From Dipteris shenzhenensis (Eukaryota; Polypodiophyta; Polypodiopsida; Gleicheniales): 64,000 bases of DNA. Under the pieces are notes generated by a model. That model ran no database searches. It was not told the DNA's origin and worked only from the letters and a program-made list of their open reading frames with translations. How positions within the stretch are numbered: the first letter of the stretch is position 1; every line of letters begins with the position of its first letter. The stretch lies in NCBI GenBank assembly GCA_047967505.1, contig CM106540.1; one strand, 5' to 3'. Shown here in pieces: positions 32,807 to 42,960 of the stretch. The position numbers were made by a program, and so were the translations under genes.

Positions 32807-33370
32807 CAGAAGAGTACTTGCTGAGAGCTCTGTGAGAGTTCGTGGTCCAGGTTATCTGGAGATATTCTTGGGATTTCATTTCTCGAGATGGTTCTTTTAT
32901 TGCGGACATTGCCAGAGGAAGAATGATGAAAGATAAAGCCATACATAATCATCCACAAACTTTCCTTGTTGTATGCATAGAGTGTATCATAATTCTTCTT
33001 CTTTGTGTAGCTCTTTGAAACATTCTTGTAGAATTCCTCTTCATCATGTAACCCAAGGAAAATAATCATGCACAAGAGGGTCTTACCACTTGTCATTGCA
33101 AGGGCAGTGTCTACTCTTTCACAAGTAGAAGGATAATAAGGTAGACAATGAGTATATTCCTTCAAAACACTAGCACTCTAGATTGAAATAGTAAACTTTG
33201 ACTATGAAGCGACTTTGACTATTCTTCATGCAATGTGGACCAAAACAAGTCAACTTAGTCAACTTTCAAACCAAGAAGTTGAAAGACTGTAAGAACTTGA
33301 CTTTTTTACCAAAAGCCCCAATTCTTGGTTGACTTGGTCAACCCTTCGATCACCAAAATTGAGAAAAATC
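32807..33370. other. Flank of the outer Ty3 insertion; one unrecognised minus-strand frame
   Basis: Older host DNA resumes after the target duplication. A minus-strand frame (about 33165 to 32850) reads STCERVDTALAMTSGKTLLC and FYKNVSKSYTKKKNYDTLYA. I do not recognise it; it may be retroelement relic. From 33180 to 33370 nothing is recognised. Confidence 0.4.
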
Positions 33371-33712
33371 TGTTGGGATGTGTGTGATCAAAGGCTTGCT
33401 AGGTGCATGTGTGCATCCACTAGCAATCATATAATTGTGTGTGTATGTGTGTAGAAGAGGAACACTTAGTGCCATAGGCAATGACACAAGTGATGATGTA
33501 ATGCAAAGGCCCCACATGGGGTGGTGCCTATGATTGTGGAGTTCCTATGATTTAGGAGTTATCTCCTTTGATGTAGGAGAGGTACCATTGATTTAGGCCA
33601 CCCTCTCTCCCATTCTATAAAAGAGGACTTCCTCTCAACTCAATGAAACATTTTGCCATTTGGTTCCCACACTCTCTTCCATGATGTCCACCTTCACTCC
33701 CACTTTCCAACA
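33371..33712 (+). repeat. Solo LTR with target-site duplication AAATC
   Basis: 342 bp starting TGTTGG and ending CCAACA, so the termini are inverted repeats. Flanking 5-mers at 33366-33370 and 33713-33717 are both AAATC. A TATA-like CTATAAAAGAGG lies near 33617. It is similar, in inverted orientation, to 34304-34532. No internal region is attached, so it is a recombined solo LTR. Confidence 0.9.
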
Positions 33713-33717
33713 AAATC

Positions 33718-34288
33718 GGGATCTGAAATAGTACCTCAGTGTAGGCTGAAATTCGGGCTGTAGAAGGTGAATCGGAGAGGGCTTTTGGGGTGAAATCAAG
33801 GCATATATATTAGCCAGTGTCCACAAAAAAAGAATCGCACAATTGTTCTTCAAGTTGCCGCCTACAAACAGTAGAAATCCAGAAATAAAAATCGCAATTT
33901 CTCCACGAACTGCTCCATTTCTGTTCAGATTTGGCAATCAGCTAGGCGATAGTATCGTCCAAGCTCCCCTCATAGGGCTTCAGGAAATTGTAAGTATCCT
34001 ACCTGAATTTCACGAAATGTCGCTCAATAGAGATGTTGTCAGCACAGAGGTTACAGGAAAAATGTCCATCAATGCTCTGGGCCAGATCTGAGCCTCACTG
34101 AAGGGAAACTACAGCTCAAGGGACTCCAGAAATGGTCGCCTCTATCTCGAGAATTCGGGCCTCCAGGACTCAGGCCAGAAAGGGGAAAAATGAGAAGAAG
34201 ATGAAAATGGTGAGGAAGATGGTGAGGTGGCACTAGGAGGTGGAAGAAGGTAATGACTAGGAATGGGAAGGCTCAAGGAGCATCATAC
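33718..34288. other. Probable internal remnant of the inverted copia element
   Basis: On the minus strand this lies downstream of the primer-binding site at 34289-34301 and should be leader/gag start. No conserved gag motif survives. The solo LTR has inserted at its left end. Confidence 0.45.
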
Positions 34289-34301
34289 GGCTCTAATACC
34301 A
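34289..34301 (-). promoter_or_regulatory. Primer-binding site, tRNA-Met type
   Basis: On the minus strand TGGTATTAGAGCC follows the LTR end CCTAACA with a two-base spacer. It shows that the LTR fragment at 34304-34532 is a 5' LTR in minus orientation. Confidence 0.75.
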
Positions 34302-34303
34302 CA

Positions 34304-34532
34304 TGTTAGGGAGTGGGAGAGAAGATGGACATCATGGAAGAGAGTGTGGGAACCAAAGAGCAAAATGTTCCATTGATTTGAGAGGAAGTACTCTCTTTTA
34401 TAGAGTGAGAGAGAGGGTGTCCTCGATCATAGGCACCTCTCCTACATCATAGGCAATCAGCCCTATATCATAGAGACTCCTAAATCTAAGGCAACTTCCC
34501 ATGTAGGGGCCTTTGCATTACATCATCACTTA
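34304..34532 (-). repeat. Truncated copia LTR, related to the solo LTR
   Basis: The reverse complement aligns with about 33490-33712 of the solo LTR (shared: CATCATGGAAGAGAGTGTGG, the TTTTATAGA TATA zone, CTCCTACATCA, GGGCCTTTGCATTACATCAT). Similarity stops at about 34532, where a reverse-transcriptase fragment begins. Confidence 0.8.
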
Positions 34533-34538
34533 TTATTT

Positions 34539-34868
34539 TTTGTGTGTTGCTTGGCACAAAGTGAAAGAGCCTGTGAACTTCGGAGAGGCAATAGAATCCA
34601 AGGAATGGGTTGATGCCATGAAATAAGAATATAGTGGCATTATGAAAAATGAAGGTTAGGAATTGGTGGAACCACCCAAGGGAAAGAATGTCATTGGCTA
34701 CAAATGGGTCTACAAGGTCAAGCACAAAGCTGATGGGAGCGTACACAAGTATAAGGCAAGATTGGGGGCAAATTGATATGCTCAGCAAGAGGGCATTGAC
34801 TACATGGAGACTTTTGCACCGGTTACAAGGGGAAGAAGACAATCTACTTAATTATTTCTCTTGCATGT
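34539..34868 (+). pseudogene. Copia reverse-transcriptase N-terminal fragment, copy 1 (plus strand)
   Basis: The frame reads KEPVNFGEAIESKEWVDAMK, stop, then PPKGKNVIGYKWVYKVKHKA, then GIDYMETFAPVTR. This is the start of the Ty1/copia reverse transcriptase (RVT_2). It has TAA in place of an expected codon after DAMK and ends after about 110 codons. It shares that TAA with copy 3. The right end abuts an inverted copy, giving a near-perfect large palindrome centred near 34850-34870. Confidence 0.85.
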
Positions 34869-35390
34869 AGTATGGGTGCAAAAGTCTCCATGTAGTCAAT
34901 GCCCTCTTACTGAGCATATCAATTTGCCCCCAATCTTTCCATATACTTGTGTATGCTCCCATCAGCTTTGTGCTTGACCTTGTAGACCCATTTGTAGCCA
35001 ATGACATTCTTTCCCTTGGGTGGTTCCACCAATTCCCAACCTTCATTTTTCATAATGCCACTATATTCTTCTTTCATGGCATCAACCCATTCCTTGGATT
35101 CTATTGCCTCTCCGAAGTTCATAGGCTCTTTCACTTTGTGCCAAGCAACACACAAAAACTTTTTGCAATTTCTAGGTTTCATGTCCTTGACAATGGTCTC
35201 TGCTTCATCCACTAACTTCTTTGCCCATCTTGGCTTTGTGTAAAATCGTGTCTATAATCCTCACAAACACTGTGTTGCTAATGTTAAACAATAGCATCCC
35301 TATCATTAGCTACTAATGGTTGCCATTTCTCTCTTTATCTATGACCTTGCATATTCTAGTTAGTGGGACACCTATATGACCTTTCTATCC
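34868..35390 (-). pseudogene. Copia reverse-transcriptase fragment, copy 2 (minus strand)
   Basis: The minus strand reads KPRNCKKFLCVAWHKVKEPM, SKEWVDAMKEEYSGIMKNEG and KGKNVIGYKWVYKVKHKADG, the same RVT_2 start, here without the TAA. The preceding ~180 bp (to 35390) also repeats in copy 3, so copies 2 and 3 are tandem direct copies of about 0.55 kb. Confidence 0.85.
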
Positions 35391-35394
35391 CTTA

Positions 35395-35960
35395 CTACAT
35401 GCAAGAGAAATAATAAAGTAGATTGTCTTCTTCCTTGTAACCGGTGCAAAAGTCTCCATGTAGTCAATGCCCTCTTACTGAGCATATCAATTTGCCCCCA
35501 ATCTTTCCTTATACTTGTGTACGCTCCCATCAGCTTTGTGCTTGACCTTGTAGATTGACCCATTTGTAGCCAATGACATTCTTTCCCTTGGGTGGTTCCA
35601 CCAATTCCCAACCTTCATTTTTCATAATGCCACTATATTCTTATTTCATGGCATCAACCCATTCCTTGGATTCTATTGCCTCTCCGAAGTTGACAGGCTC
35701 TTTGACTTTGTGCCACGCAACACACAAAAACTTTTTGCAATTTCTAGGTTTCATGTCCTTGACAATGGTCTCTGCTTCATCCACTAACTTCTTTGCCCGT
35801 CTTGGCTTTGTGTAAAATCGTGTCTATAATCCTCACAAACGTTGTGTTGTTAATACAATAGCATCCCTATCATTAGCTACTAATAGTGGCCATTTCTCTC
35901 TCTATCTATGACCTTGCATATTCTAGTTAGTGGGACACCTGTATGACCTTTCTATCCTAT
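35395..35960 (-). pseudogene. Copia reverse-transcriptase fragment, copy 3 (minus strand)
   Basis: Direct repeat of copy 2. It includes a segment (about 35395-35445) that is the inverse of the right end of copy 1, and shares copy 1's TAA after DAMK. No complete catalytic core is present. Confidence 0.85.
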
Positions 35961-36725
35961 TGAAATCAAACCTACCCCTCTTGTCGTTTGAAACATGAGC
36001 ATATGTTACGCTCAAGTTGAGGTAACATGACCTCGGAAGGGTCAGTGGACATTTTCCTTTAAAGGATCAATGTTTGTATTATATTTGTTTGGGCTTCACG
36101 TAAATGATCAAAAAGGAATCAAGGTCAAGGTCCTTGGTGAGGGTGACATGACACAAGACTAGGTGGATCTAAGGCTAAGGGTGTAAATGCATTAAATGTG
36201 CCAAGGGGCAAAAGATTTCAATGGTATCCCAAGAGAGGGGTAAATGATGCATTGAGGAGATGCCCTCAAATGTAGACATGTGGCATACTAGATCCATCTA
36301 GGGAATTGGGGCTATAGTTTCTTCTGTGGATTCTGGGTAGAAGAAGGCTTGTCTTTGCCTGCTTTTGCCGTTCCCTGATTGGTTGCTGGTTAGTTATTGC
36401 GTTTGGGTTTCTTTCCTCGCGAAGAAGGGTTGATTTATGCTGTTGGGCAGTGGCCAGGGAGGCTATAGATTGAGGCAACCCGCTAGGAAGTGTTTGGTAG
36501 TTTGATTGCACCAGACTTCAGCTGTTGAAAGCTTTGTCTTGCAGTTGTTCAGTCGTGTTTGGCTGGTTGGGCACTTGGTTGTGCGATTGCAAGAGTGGTT
36601 CAGACAGTGGATGCTATTGGGGTCTCTGTTGCATGCTTTGGTTGGCTGAGGATAGCGTTGGTTTGCCTGTGGTGCAGCCGCTTGCCTTCAAACGAATGTT
36701 AAATAAATACCGCAAGGGGCGCCAA
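35961..36725. other. No gene recognised; possible retroelement leader at right end
   Basis: Nothing coding is supported. At 36706-36725 the minus strand reads a TGGCGCCCC primer-binding-like site directly after a possible LTR end CCAAACA (36726-36732). An LTR may therefore extend rightwards from 36726; its other end is not resolved. Confidence 0.35.
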
Positions 36726-36899
36726 TGTTTGGGGCCAATTGGTGTCCTTGTTTTTGGATAGGAGCGCTCTAGCTCCCCTGTGATTTGTTTTGTGGTGCAT
36801 ATTTACTTGTCAATTTACTGTGTATGCTGTAATTAAGTGGATCCTACCACCCTTTACGTTGTTGAGGCTGGTTTCAGCTGGTCTGCTCCACGGCTGTGT

Positions 36900-37488
36900 T
36901 GCCACTCATGAATGCCGCCGTTCACAAGCTCCTTGAGCTCTCCAACAAGCTCAAAGCCTAGTTCCCTCCCACCCCGCCATGGTGAGGTAGCACATAACCA
37001 GTTCTGCCATCAGACCCAGCTAAAAAGAGCCATGAGGAAATGGCTAATGCTGAACCCTAGAGCTGACATTTACAGGATTCGATGTGACGAAAGGAGAGCT
37101 TGTAGACCAAAGGACGAAGTGCATAGATGGAGCCTGCCAGTCAAAGTGTTTGGCAAGTAGGCAGCTAGCTCAAACCCGCCCATTAACATCATGTTTGAAA
37201 TGCCAAGTCCATATGCAGTACTAGAGAACAAGGCGGTTGGTCTACTAAATGAAGCAAGGTAGCTAAGGACCCCTAGTGTCAAAGGTCCATGGTGGCAGTA
37301 GATGCAGCAGCAGAACAGCCAAGACCCAACAATGAGTCAATTTGTAGGACCTAGGGAGCCGTCGATGGCTTTGCACAATGGGTTTGCTAGGTCAAAGTCT
37401 GTCAGCTCAAACCAATTCCCTAAGGCCAAGTTTGTTACAAGAGCTCCTCCTTCACGGGCCATGCAAGATTCTCCATAGATCTTGTCCT
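36900..37488 (+). pseudogene. Decayed gene fragment of unknown identity with three in-frame TAG codons
   Basis: One plus-strand frame stays similar in character through several TAG codons: HQTQLKRAMRKWLMLNPRAD, then KDEVHRWSLPVKVFGK, TAG, AASSNPPINIMFEMPSPYAV, LENKAVGLLNEAR, TAG, LRTPSVKGPWWQ, TAG, MQQQNSQDPTMSQFVGPREP, ending SRAMQDSP and TAG. All three internal stops sit where Gln (CAG) would fit. I do not recognise the protein. It could be a captured plant gene or an element-encoded protein. Confidence 0.45.
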
Positions 37489-37776
37489 CCCACATGGCTC
37501 AGCTCTCTACAGCAAGCCTTTGCTTGCTTCAGGTATGGTCTTCTTTGGAGCTTCTTCAAGTGCAGCTCCTCGTCCAAACTTGCTTTGTTCTCAGCTGCAG
37601 CCTGTTTCAAGCAAATCAGCTTGCTTAAATAACTTTTTATTTGCTCTGCTTGCTTCTTTGCAAGCTCTTCTTTTGATTGGGCCCTTTCTACAAGCTTTCA
37701 CAACACACAGCTTTACAATGACCACTAAAAATAGAGAACCCCTCCAAGAAATGACAGAGATGAAGAGAAGCTTTCA
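37489..37776. other. No gene recognised
   Basis: Ser/Leu-rich plus-strand frames are present but no conserved motif. Probably retroelement leader or LTR DNA. Confidence 0.35.
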
Positions 37777-38112
37777 CCAGAGGAGCACCCCCTCACCAAC
37801 ACCAAACCTTTCTTACAACCCTTGCAAAACATGAAGGAACCTCTCATGTAAAAATTTCACAAATGAGATAATAAGGGAAGGGAAACACAATTTGAGGAGA
37901 CACAGTCCACTCCCATGCATTGTAACTCATACAAATTTCAAAAGCTCGACACACTCCTCTCCCATCACCAGAGGAGCACCCCCTCACCAACATGAAGGAA
38001 GCTCTCATGTAGAAATTTCACAAATGAGAAATAAGGGAAGGGAAACACATTCCCAGGAGAGACAGTCCACTCCCATGCATTGTAACTCATGCAAATTTTG
38101 AAAGCTCGACAA
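37777..38112. repeat. Tandem duplication, ~192-bp unit
   Basis: A unit starting ACCAGAGGAGCACCCCCTCA at about 37777 restarts at about 37969. Both contain CTCTCATGTA(A/G)AAATTTCAC and CAGTCCACTCCCATGCATTG. The second copy lacks about 30 bp. Confidence 0.85.
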
Positions 38113-38240
38113 AACGAGATACAGATGGTGTCTTACTACATGCTATGTAAATTTGAGAGAGAACTTGGAATTTTTTGGTCCACAATGAGGCTGAGATGAT
38201 CTCTGCTCAGTCACTCTCAACTACCAGGCTGAACTCTCAA

Positions 38241-38685
38241 CTCTGATACCATGTTAAAGTGAACACACAGCTCAGAGATAAGACACCAGCCTATTGGCTA
38301 TACAAAATGGACACTCTTCTCTCAGTTGCATACCAAATGAACATGCTACAATATATATTGAACCATAATATGGGTTACCTTAAGTCCATAAGAACTATTC
38401 ACACTTGGCCTTAGATTCCTTCTACAATTATCTATACACCCATTTATCTGCCCATGTATACAACATATACACCTATGTCCCACCATATGTGCATGGATGA
38501 TGACCAACCCAAGGACCCATACTTTAACACAGCATGGATATTAGGGTTCCTTTATTTTTCAAGCCACAGCAACAGTAAGAATATGGAAAGCATGCAATCA
38601 ACACCCGCCAAGTGCAAACTTCAAACATGTATTTCAGACTGCAAGCATCCTATATGCATATGAAAAGACTGATTACATTTCAACA
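38241..38685 (-). mobile_element. Copia LTR with primer-binding site (minus orientation)
   Basis: On the minus strand an LTR end CACTTTAACA (at 38252) is followed with no gap by TGGTATCAGAG (38251-38241), the tRNA-Met primer-binding site. The far end is probably the TTTCAACA near 38685, which would give a 434-bp LTR with TGTT...AACA termini. That limit is a guess. Internal sequence would run left into 38240-38110 and is not coding. Confidence 0.55.
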
Positions 38686-39236
38686 TGAGCTTTCCATGAA
38701 AACAGAAGGGAGCGTTAAGGGATGTTATGTCCTCATTGCCATTCCATCCTCTTCATCCCTATTCCCTATTTGATCTAGCCTTGCACCATTCTATTTCAAG
38801 TACTGCAGAGTTGGGATGTGCTGCCACTAACAATGTCGTACAATGGTTACCGCTGGCACCAACAAGTCCTCTTACCTTTGGAAGTGCCATAAGGATTCTC
38901 AAAGACCACATTTTCAAAACATGTTACCCATGGTGGACTTTCTTGCCAGATCCTAAAACACCTAAGTGAGACCTACCAGTCTACAGATTGATGCATTACA
39001 GAAGCAGTACATCCTCAACTAATTGTTTGGATAGAATATCTCTCCTCTTCTTGCAGAAGCAGCTCAACTTTGAACAAACATAGAGTAAGGTGGGCACAAA
39101 TGAGTACAGAAGCATCTCAATGTCAATTTTAATAAAGATGTGATTTCTTTCATTGCCACTTCTTCAATAAATAAAACTCAGTCAAACAAAGCCACCTTGA
39201 AAAAACTAAAATTTCAGTTTAGCAAACCAGTCACGA
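38686..39236. other. No gene recognised
   Basis: Region 3' of the PPR gene on its strand. A short plus-strand frame (38727-38969) shows no family features. The 3' untranslated region and polyadenylation site of the PPR gene may lie here. Confidence 0.45.
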
Positions 39237-39420
39237 CTATATTAAAGCTATCTTCACATTATTCATGTAGCGATTAACATGGTATGCATTTGTTACAGTA
39301 AGTCCCTGTCTAGGAATCTGGGTAATAGTCTCGCAGATATTATGGCAGTTGATAGATATATGATCCTCAGCAGTTTGGACATAGCCACTTACAGGCATAT
39401 CGACACAACTGAAAGTAGTG
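39237..39420 (-). pseudogene. Eroded DYW domain of the PPR gene
   Basis: Downstream of the PPR stop, in another frame, the minus strand reads AEDHISINCHNICETITQIP and RQGLTVTNAYHVNRYMNN. The pattern matches the end of a DYW domain (DCHN.T..I......I.VRDA.RFH.F). The HxE catalytic motif, the CxxCH metal site and the terminal DYW are not intact. Confidence 0.5.
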
Positions 39421-41368
39421 GGCAGACTCTCCTTGGTAAACATCTTCCTTATTCTCATTTGACATTCTCTCCAACACGACATTGACTTCCGGTACATACC
39501 CTTTGTCCTTCATGACTTTATCCAATCGCTTTACTTTAATATCGATTTCCTCACTCTGTTCATGACTTTGGCTCCCTACAGTAAACTCATGCATCCTATT
39601 TATTGTCTCGATGCATGCCCTTCCAGGCTTTTTTGGAGAAGCTGTATATTTTCTCAGGTCTTGTAAATTGCCCACATTGTTCCATAAGTGAGCATCAGCA
39701 TAAATGTTCGACATTAGTACGTATCCAGAAGCACCATTGGGATCCAATCGGACTACTTCATCAAAGCATCGCTCCCCTAGCTCCAGGTTCCCATAAAATT
39801 TGCAGCCAGTGAGGAGAGACCTCCATGCAACAATATCTGGCTGAATTGGCATACTTTGGAGTAGCTTATGAGCTTCATGTAGATGTCCTGCACGGCTAAG
39901 CAGGTCCACCATGCAATTGTAGTGCTCTCCACTCGGTGCGATATAAAATTCATTCATCATGGCTTCAAAGAACTGATGGCCTTCATCCACCATACCAGCC
40001 TGACTGCATCCAGCAAGAATGCTAGTAAATATCACGTCAGTTGGCTTTAAGCCCCCTACTTGCATTTCTTTGACACACTGCCAAGCGAGACTGTAGTTGC
40101 CATGAAGGACGTACCCTGCAATCAGTGCCCCCCACGATACCACATCTCGCTTTGGCAAATCATTGAAAACTTTACAGGCCTCCTCTAAACTCCTGCATTT
40201 TGCATACATATCAATAAGGGTGTTCCCAACAGCCACATCTGACTCAAGCCCACATCTAATAATTTGATAATGTACCAGCCTGCCCAGGCTGACAGCTCCA
40301 ACGCCAGCACTTGCTTGCAAGATGCCCAAAAATATTGCCCTGTCTGGTTTGATTTCCTCCAGTTGCATTTTCTCAAACAAATCAAGCGCAGAATGATCAT
40401 ACCCACGATGAACATATCCTGTAATCATTGCACCCCATGATACAACATTTCTATTCAGCAAATTGTCAAATATCTCACGTGCCTTCTCAATACAGTGACA
40501 TTTGACATACATGTCAATGAGTGTGCTCCCAACAACCACATCAGACATAAGTCCATTCTTAATGACTTCACAATGTATCACCCTGCCGTGTTCTACCGAC
40601 TTTGTTTTGCCACAAGCTTTCATAAGGCACAAAAAAATAACTTTATTAGGTTTTATTCCCTCCTGCTGCATTTGCTCAAAGAGCTTTAGAGCAGTATGAC
40701 CATCTCCATGCTGAGCATACCCTGATAATATGGCACCATATGACGCAACATCCCGATTCGGCAATTCATTGAACAGTCTATGAGCCTCTTTAAGGTTCCC
40801 ACATTTGGCATACATGTCAATAAGGGTGTTGCAAATGACCCTATCTGACTGAAAACCGCACCTGAGAATGTCCTTATGGATCTCTCTGCCCTGTCCTGAG
40901 GCTTCTACGCTGTTACATGCTTTCAGGATAACTAAAAATGTGACCTTGCTTGGTTTGATGCCAGATTGTTGCATTCTATGATACAGTTCAAGAGCCCACT
41001 CACATCGTTCTAAGTTGACATGTGCCGCAATAATTGCATTCCATGTATATACACTTGGCTTTGAAACCATCCGAAAGATATCATTTGCTTCCGGTAAACT
41101 TCCACAAGAGGCAAAAAGGCGGATAAGGTTATCCCCCAAAATGGCAATCTTATCGAATCCCCTTTTGACCATAAGGGAATGCAGTCTTCTGGCAGCTGCC
41201 AGATCCTTCTTTTTGGTGCATCCTTGCAGAAGACAGTAAACGATGTCTGTTGTAATAGGGACCTCTTGATGGTCAAGGTTCTCCAATGCCTGCAGGGCTT
41301 CATCCACCTGCTCTCCATTGTGCAGTTTGCTTAAATCTCCAGCACCAGAGAGCAGCTTTAGGGTACCT
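39367..41368 (-). CDS. PLS-class pentatricopeptide-repeat protein with E domain
   Basis: A single long exon encodes about 667 residues, probably an organelle RNA-binding factor for C-to-U editing. It has about four P-L-S triplets: typical units are VYTWNAIIAAHVNLERCEWA, VICNTLIDMYAKCGNLKEAH, NVVSWGAMITGYVHRGYDHS and KLFEQMQQEGIKPNKVIFLC. The E region follows (EHYNCMVDLLSRAGHLHEAH, IVAWRSLLTGCKFYGNLELG, GYVLMSNIYADAHLWNNV), then an E+ part (KPGRACIETINRMHEFTVGS). The frame then ends within the start of a DYW domain at 39367. The frame is open upstream to 41391 only via GTG. The first ATG (about 41172) falls inside a repeat, so the real N-terminus must come from an upstream exon. A TTGTCTTTCTTCTGCCGTAG acceptor ends at 41369. 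This is the only clearly conserved single-copy-like host gene in the window. Confidence 0.88.
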
Positions 41369-41487
41369 CTACGGCAGAAGAAAGACAACACCGGGAGGAC
41401 TATTTTGAGCTCATAATATGAATTGACATATCGAATCAGGTTTACACTATAATCAATAGCACAAAAAGTTGCAGTCTTTCCACATAC
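41369..41487 (-). other. Predicted intron of the PPR gene
   Basis: Donor CAG|GTATGT begins at 41487. The acceptor is the pyrimidine-rich tract ending CCGTAG at 41369. Length 119 bp, and the phase matches: the two flanking frames join in register. Confidence 0.6.
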
Positions 41488-41675
41488 CTGACTAAATTTC
41501 CGGGCACAGCTCCCCGCTCTGCTTCAGAACAAAGATAGTTGCGTGCTGTTACAAGACGATAGCGGAGTGATATTGGTTCTTTCAAATTGGGCAAATTTAC
41601 GAGATTCAATAAATCAGCATTGAAAAGTTTGGTTCCGACTTCGCTGCATATATAGGTTAGACATTCGTTAGATTT
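41488..41675 (-). CDS. Candidate 5' exon of the PPR transcript
   Basis: The minus-strand frame is open from 41699 to 41488 and encodes LNLVNLPNLKEPISLRYRLV and TARNYLCSEAERGAVPGNLV before a GT donor. It has no ATG. A CTACAG acceptor at 41676-41681 suggests it is an internal exon starting at 41675. The start codon would lie further right, in a region disturbed by local duplications. The peptide is unrecognised; it could be an N-terminal extension or a different gene's 3' exon. Confidence 0.4.
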
Positions 41676-41860
41676 CTGTAGTAATAACCCATAATCAGCT
41701 CAGTCAGAAAACTATGATGTAAACTCCATCGTAGTGATAACCCATGATCAGCTCACTCAGAAAACTATGTTGTAAACTACATGCAAGGCATTCATGAGAT
41801 TTCTGTAGTAATAACCCATGATCAGCTCAGCCGGAATACTATGCTGCAAACTCATCATCT
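41640..41860. repeat. Local direct duplications upstream of the PPR gene
   Basis: GATTTCTGTAGTAATAACCC occurs at about 41671 and again at about 41800, and TAACCCATGATCAGCTCA occurs between them. The duplication includes the candidate splice acceptor. Confidence 0.75.
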
Positions 41861-42225
41861 CATCCTGGACGTAATACAAGGTCTGACGGAGGGAGACTCA
41901 CGCTCTTGAAAGCGTCGGCTCACCATTGCGGATAATCCACAAAAATTTGCCAGCGGTACAGAGGTTTCTTGATCACCGCTGTTCGCATTTCAAACAGGGG
42001 TGATAGTCAAATTGAGCCTTCATCATCAGGAAAAATTATCGACTTTTCTTGAAGTTTTTAGCGACCCAAAACTGGCCACATGGTCGAGTAAGATAAAAAT
42101 GACCGCCCCGCCGGGTCTAAAGGTGGGGATAGGCTCCCTTTCATTTCAAGGAATATAATATAAGATTTTTTTGATAAATCTCAATATCTAAATGCTTCTT
42201 ATGACATTTAAACACTTTCGAAGAC
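41861..42225. other. PPR 5' flank, no further gene
   Basis: Mixed sequence with no recognisable coding motif. It lies upstream of the PPR gene on the minus strand and could hold its promoter. Confidence 0.4.
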
Positions 42226-42327
42226 TAGTCTAGAACTCGCGGTTGCCTGCAGCTTGCTTATTAGTTCTGCGATCGTTGATTAGCTGCGCAGGTCTCTGAG
42301 TGTGCCAACTTTCTTAAAGTAGTAGCA

Positions 42328-42365
<38 letters not shown>

Positions 42366-42711
42366 GGTTGTTTTATATATTATATAATTATTTGATTTTG
42401 TTTAATATTTGAGAAATTATTTATAAATTAATATTAAAAAATAATATATATACTCTCTCTCTCTCTCTCTCTCTCCATTTTTGGAGACTATTCTTGACTC
42501 TTGGTTGCCTGCAGACTGCTTATTAGGTTATGCGATCATCAATTCATTGCGCAGGTCACTGAGTCTACCAACTTCCTAAACCCTAAACCCTAAACCGGTT
42601 TGCAACCGAGAGAGAGAGAAAGAGGATACTACACACACACACACACAGACACACACACATATATATATATTTGTTTGTTTTATATATTATATATTTATTA
42701 ATTTATAAATA

Positions 42712-42777
<66 letters not shown>

Positions 42778-42960
42778 CACACACACACACACACACACAT
42801 ACACACATCTATATCTCTCTCCCTTTCCCTCCTCTCTCTCCTCCCTCAGCTGCCCCTATCTCTCTCTATATCTCTCAGTGTCTCTCTCTCTCAGTGCTCT
42901 TATATAATTATATATATATAATTATATAATATATACTATATTATATATTGACTTGGCGTC
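42226..42960. repeat. Microsatellite cluster with a duplicated ~100-bp segment
   Basis: (TA)n at 42330-42363, (TC)n near 42450-42475 and a long run at about 42715-42774, (CA)n at about 42640-42660 and 42778-42799. A ~100-bp segment containing GGTTGCCTGCAG occurs at about 42226-42325 and again, diverged, at about 42484-42577. Confidence 0.9.
42574..42596. promoter_or_regulatory. Telo-box / short interstitial telomere motif
   Basis: Two and a half units of CCCTAAA lie inside TC-rich DNA. Plant promoters of translation and organelle genes often carry such telo-boxes next to TC repeats. It is about 1 kb upstream of the PPR gene; a role there is inference. Confidence 0.5.

Noticed and set aside
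36706-36740. A complete LTR element starting at 36726
   Set aside because: Only a primer-site-like TGGCGCCCC and a possible LTR end are visible; no second terminus or internal genes.
42574-42596. Telomere or chromosome end
   Set aside because: Only two and a half units inside ordinary microsatellite DNA.
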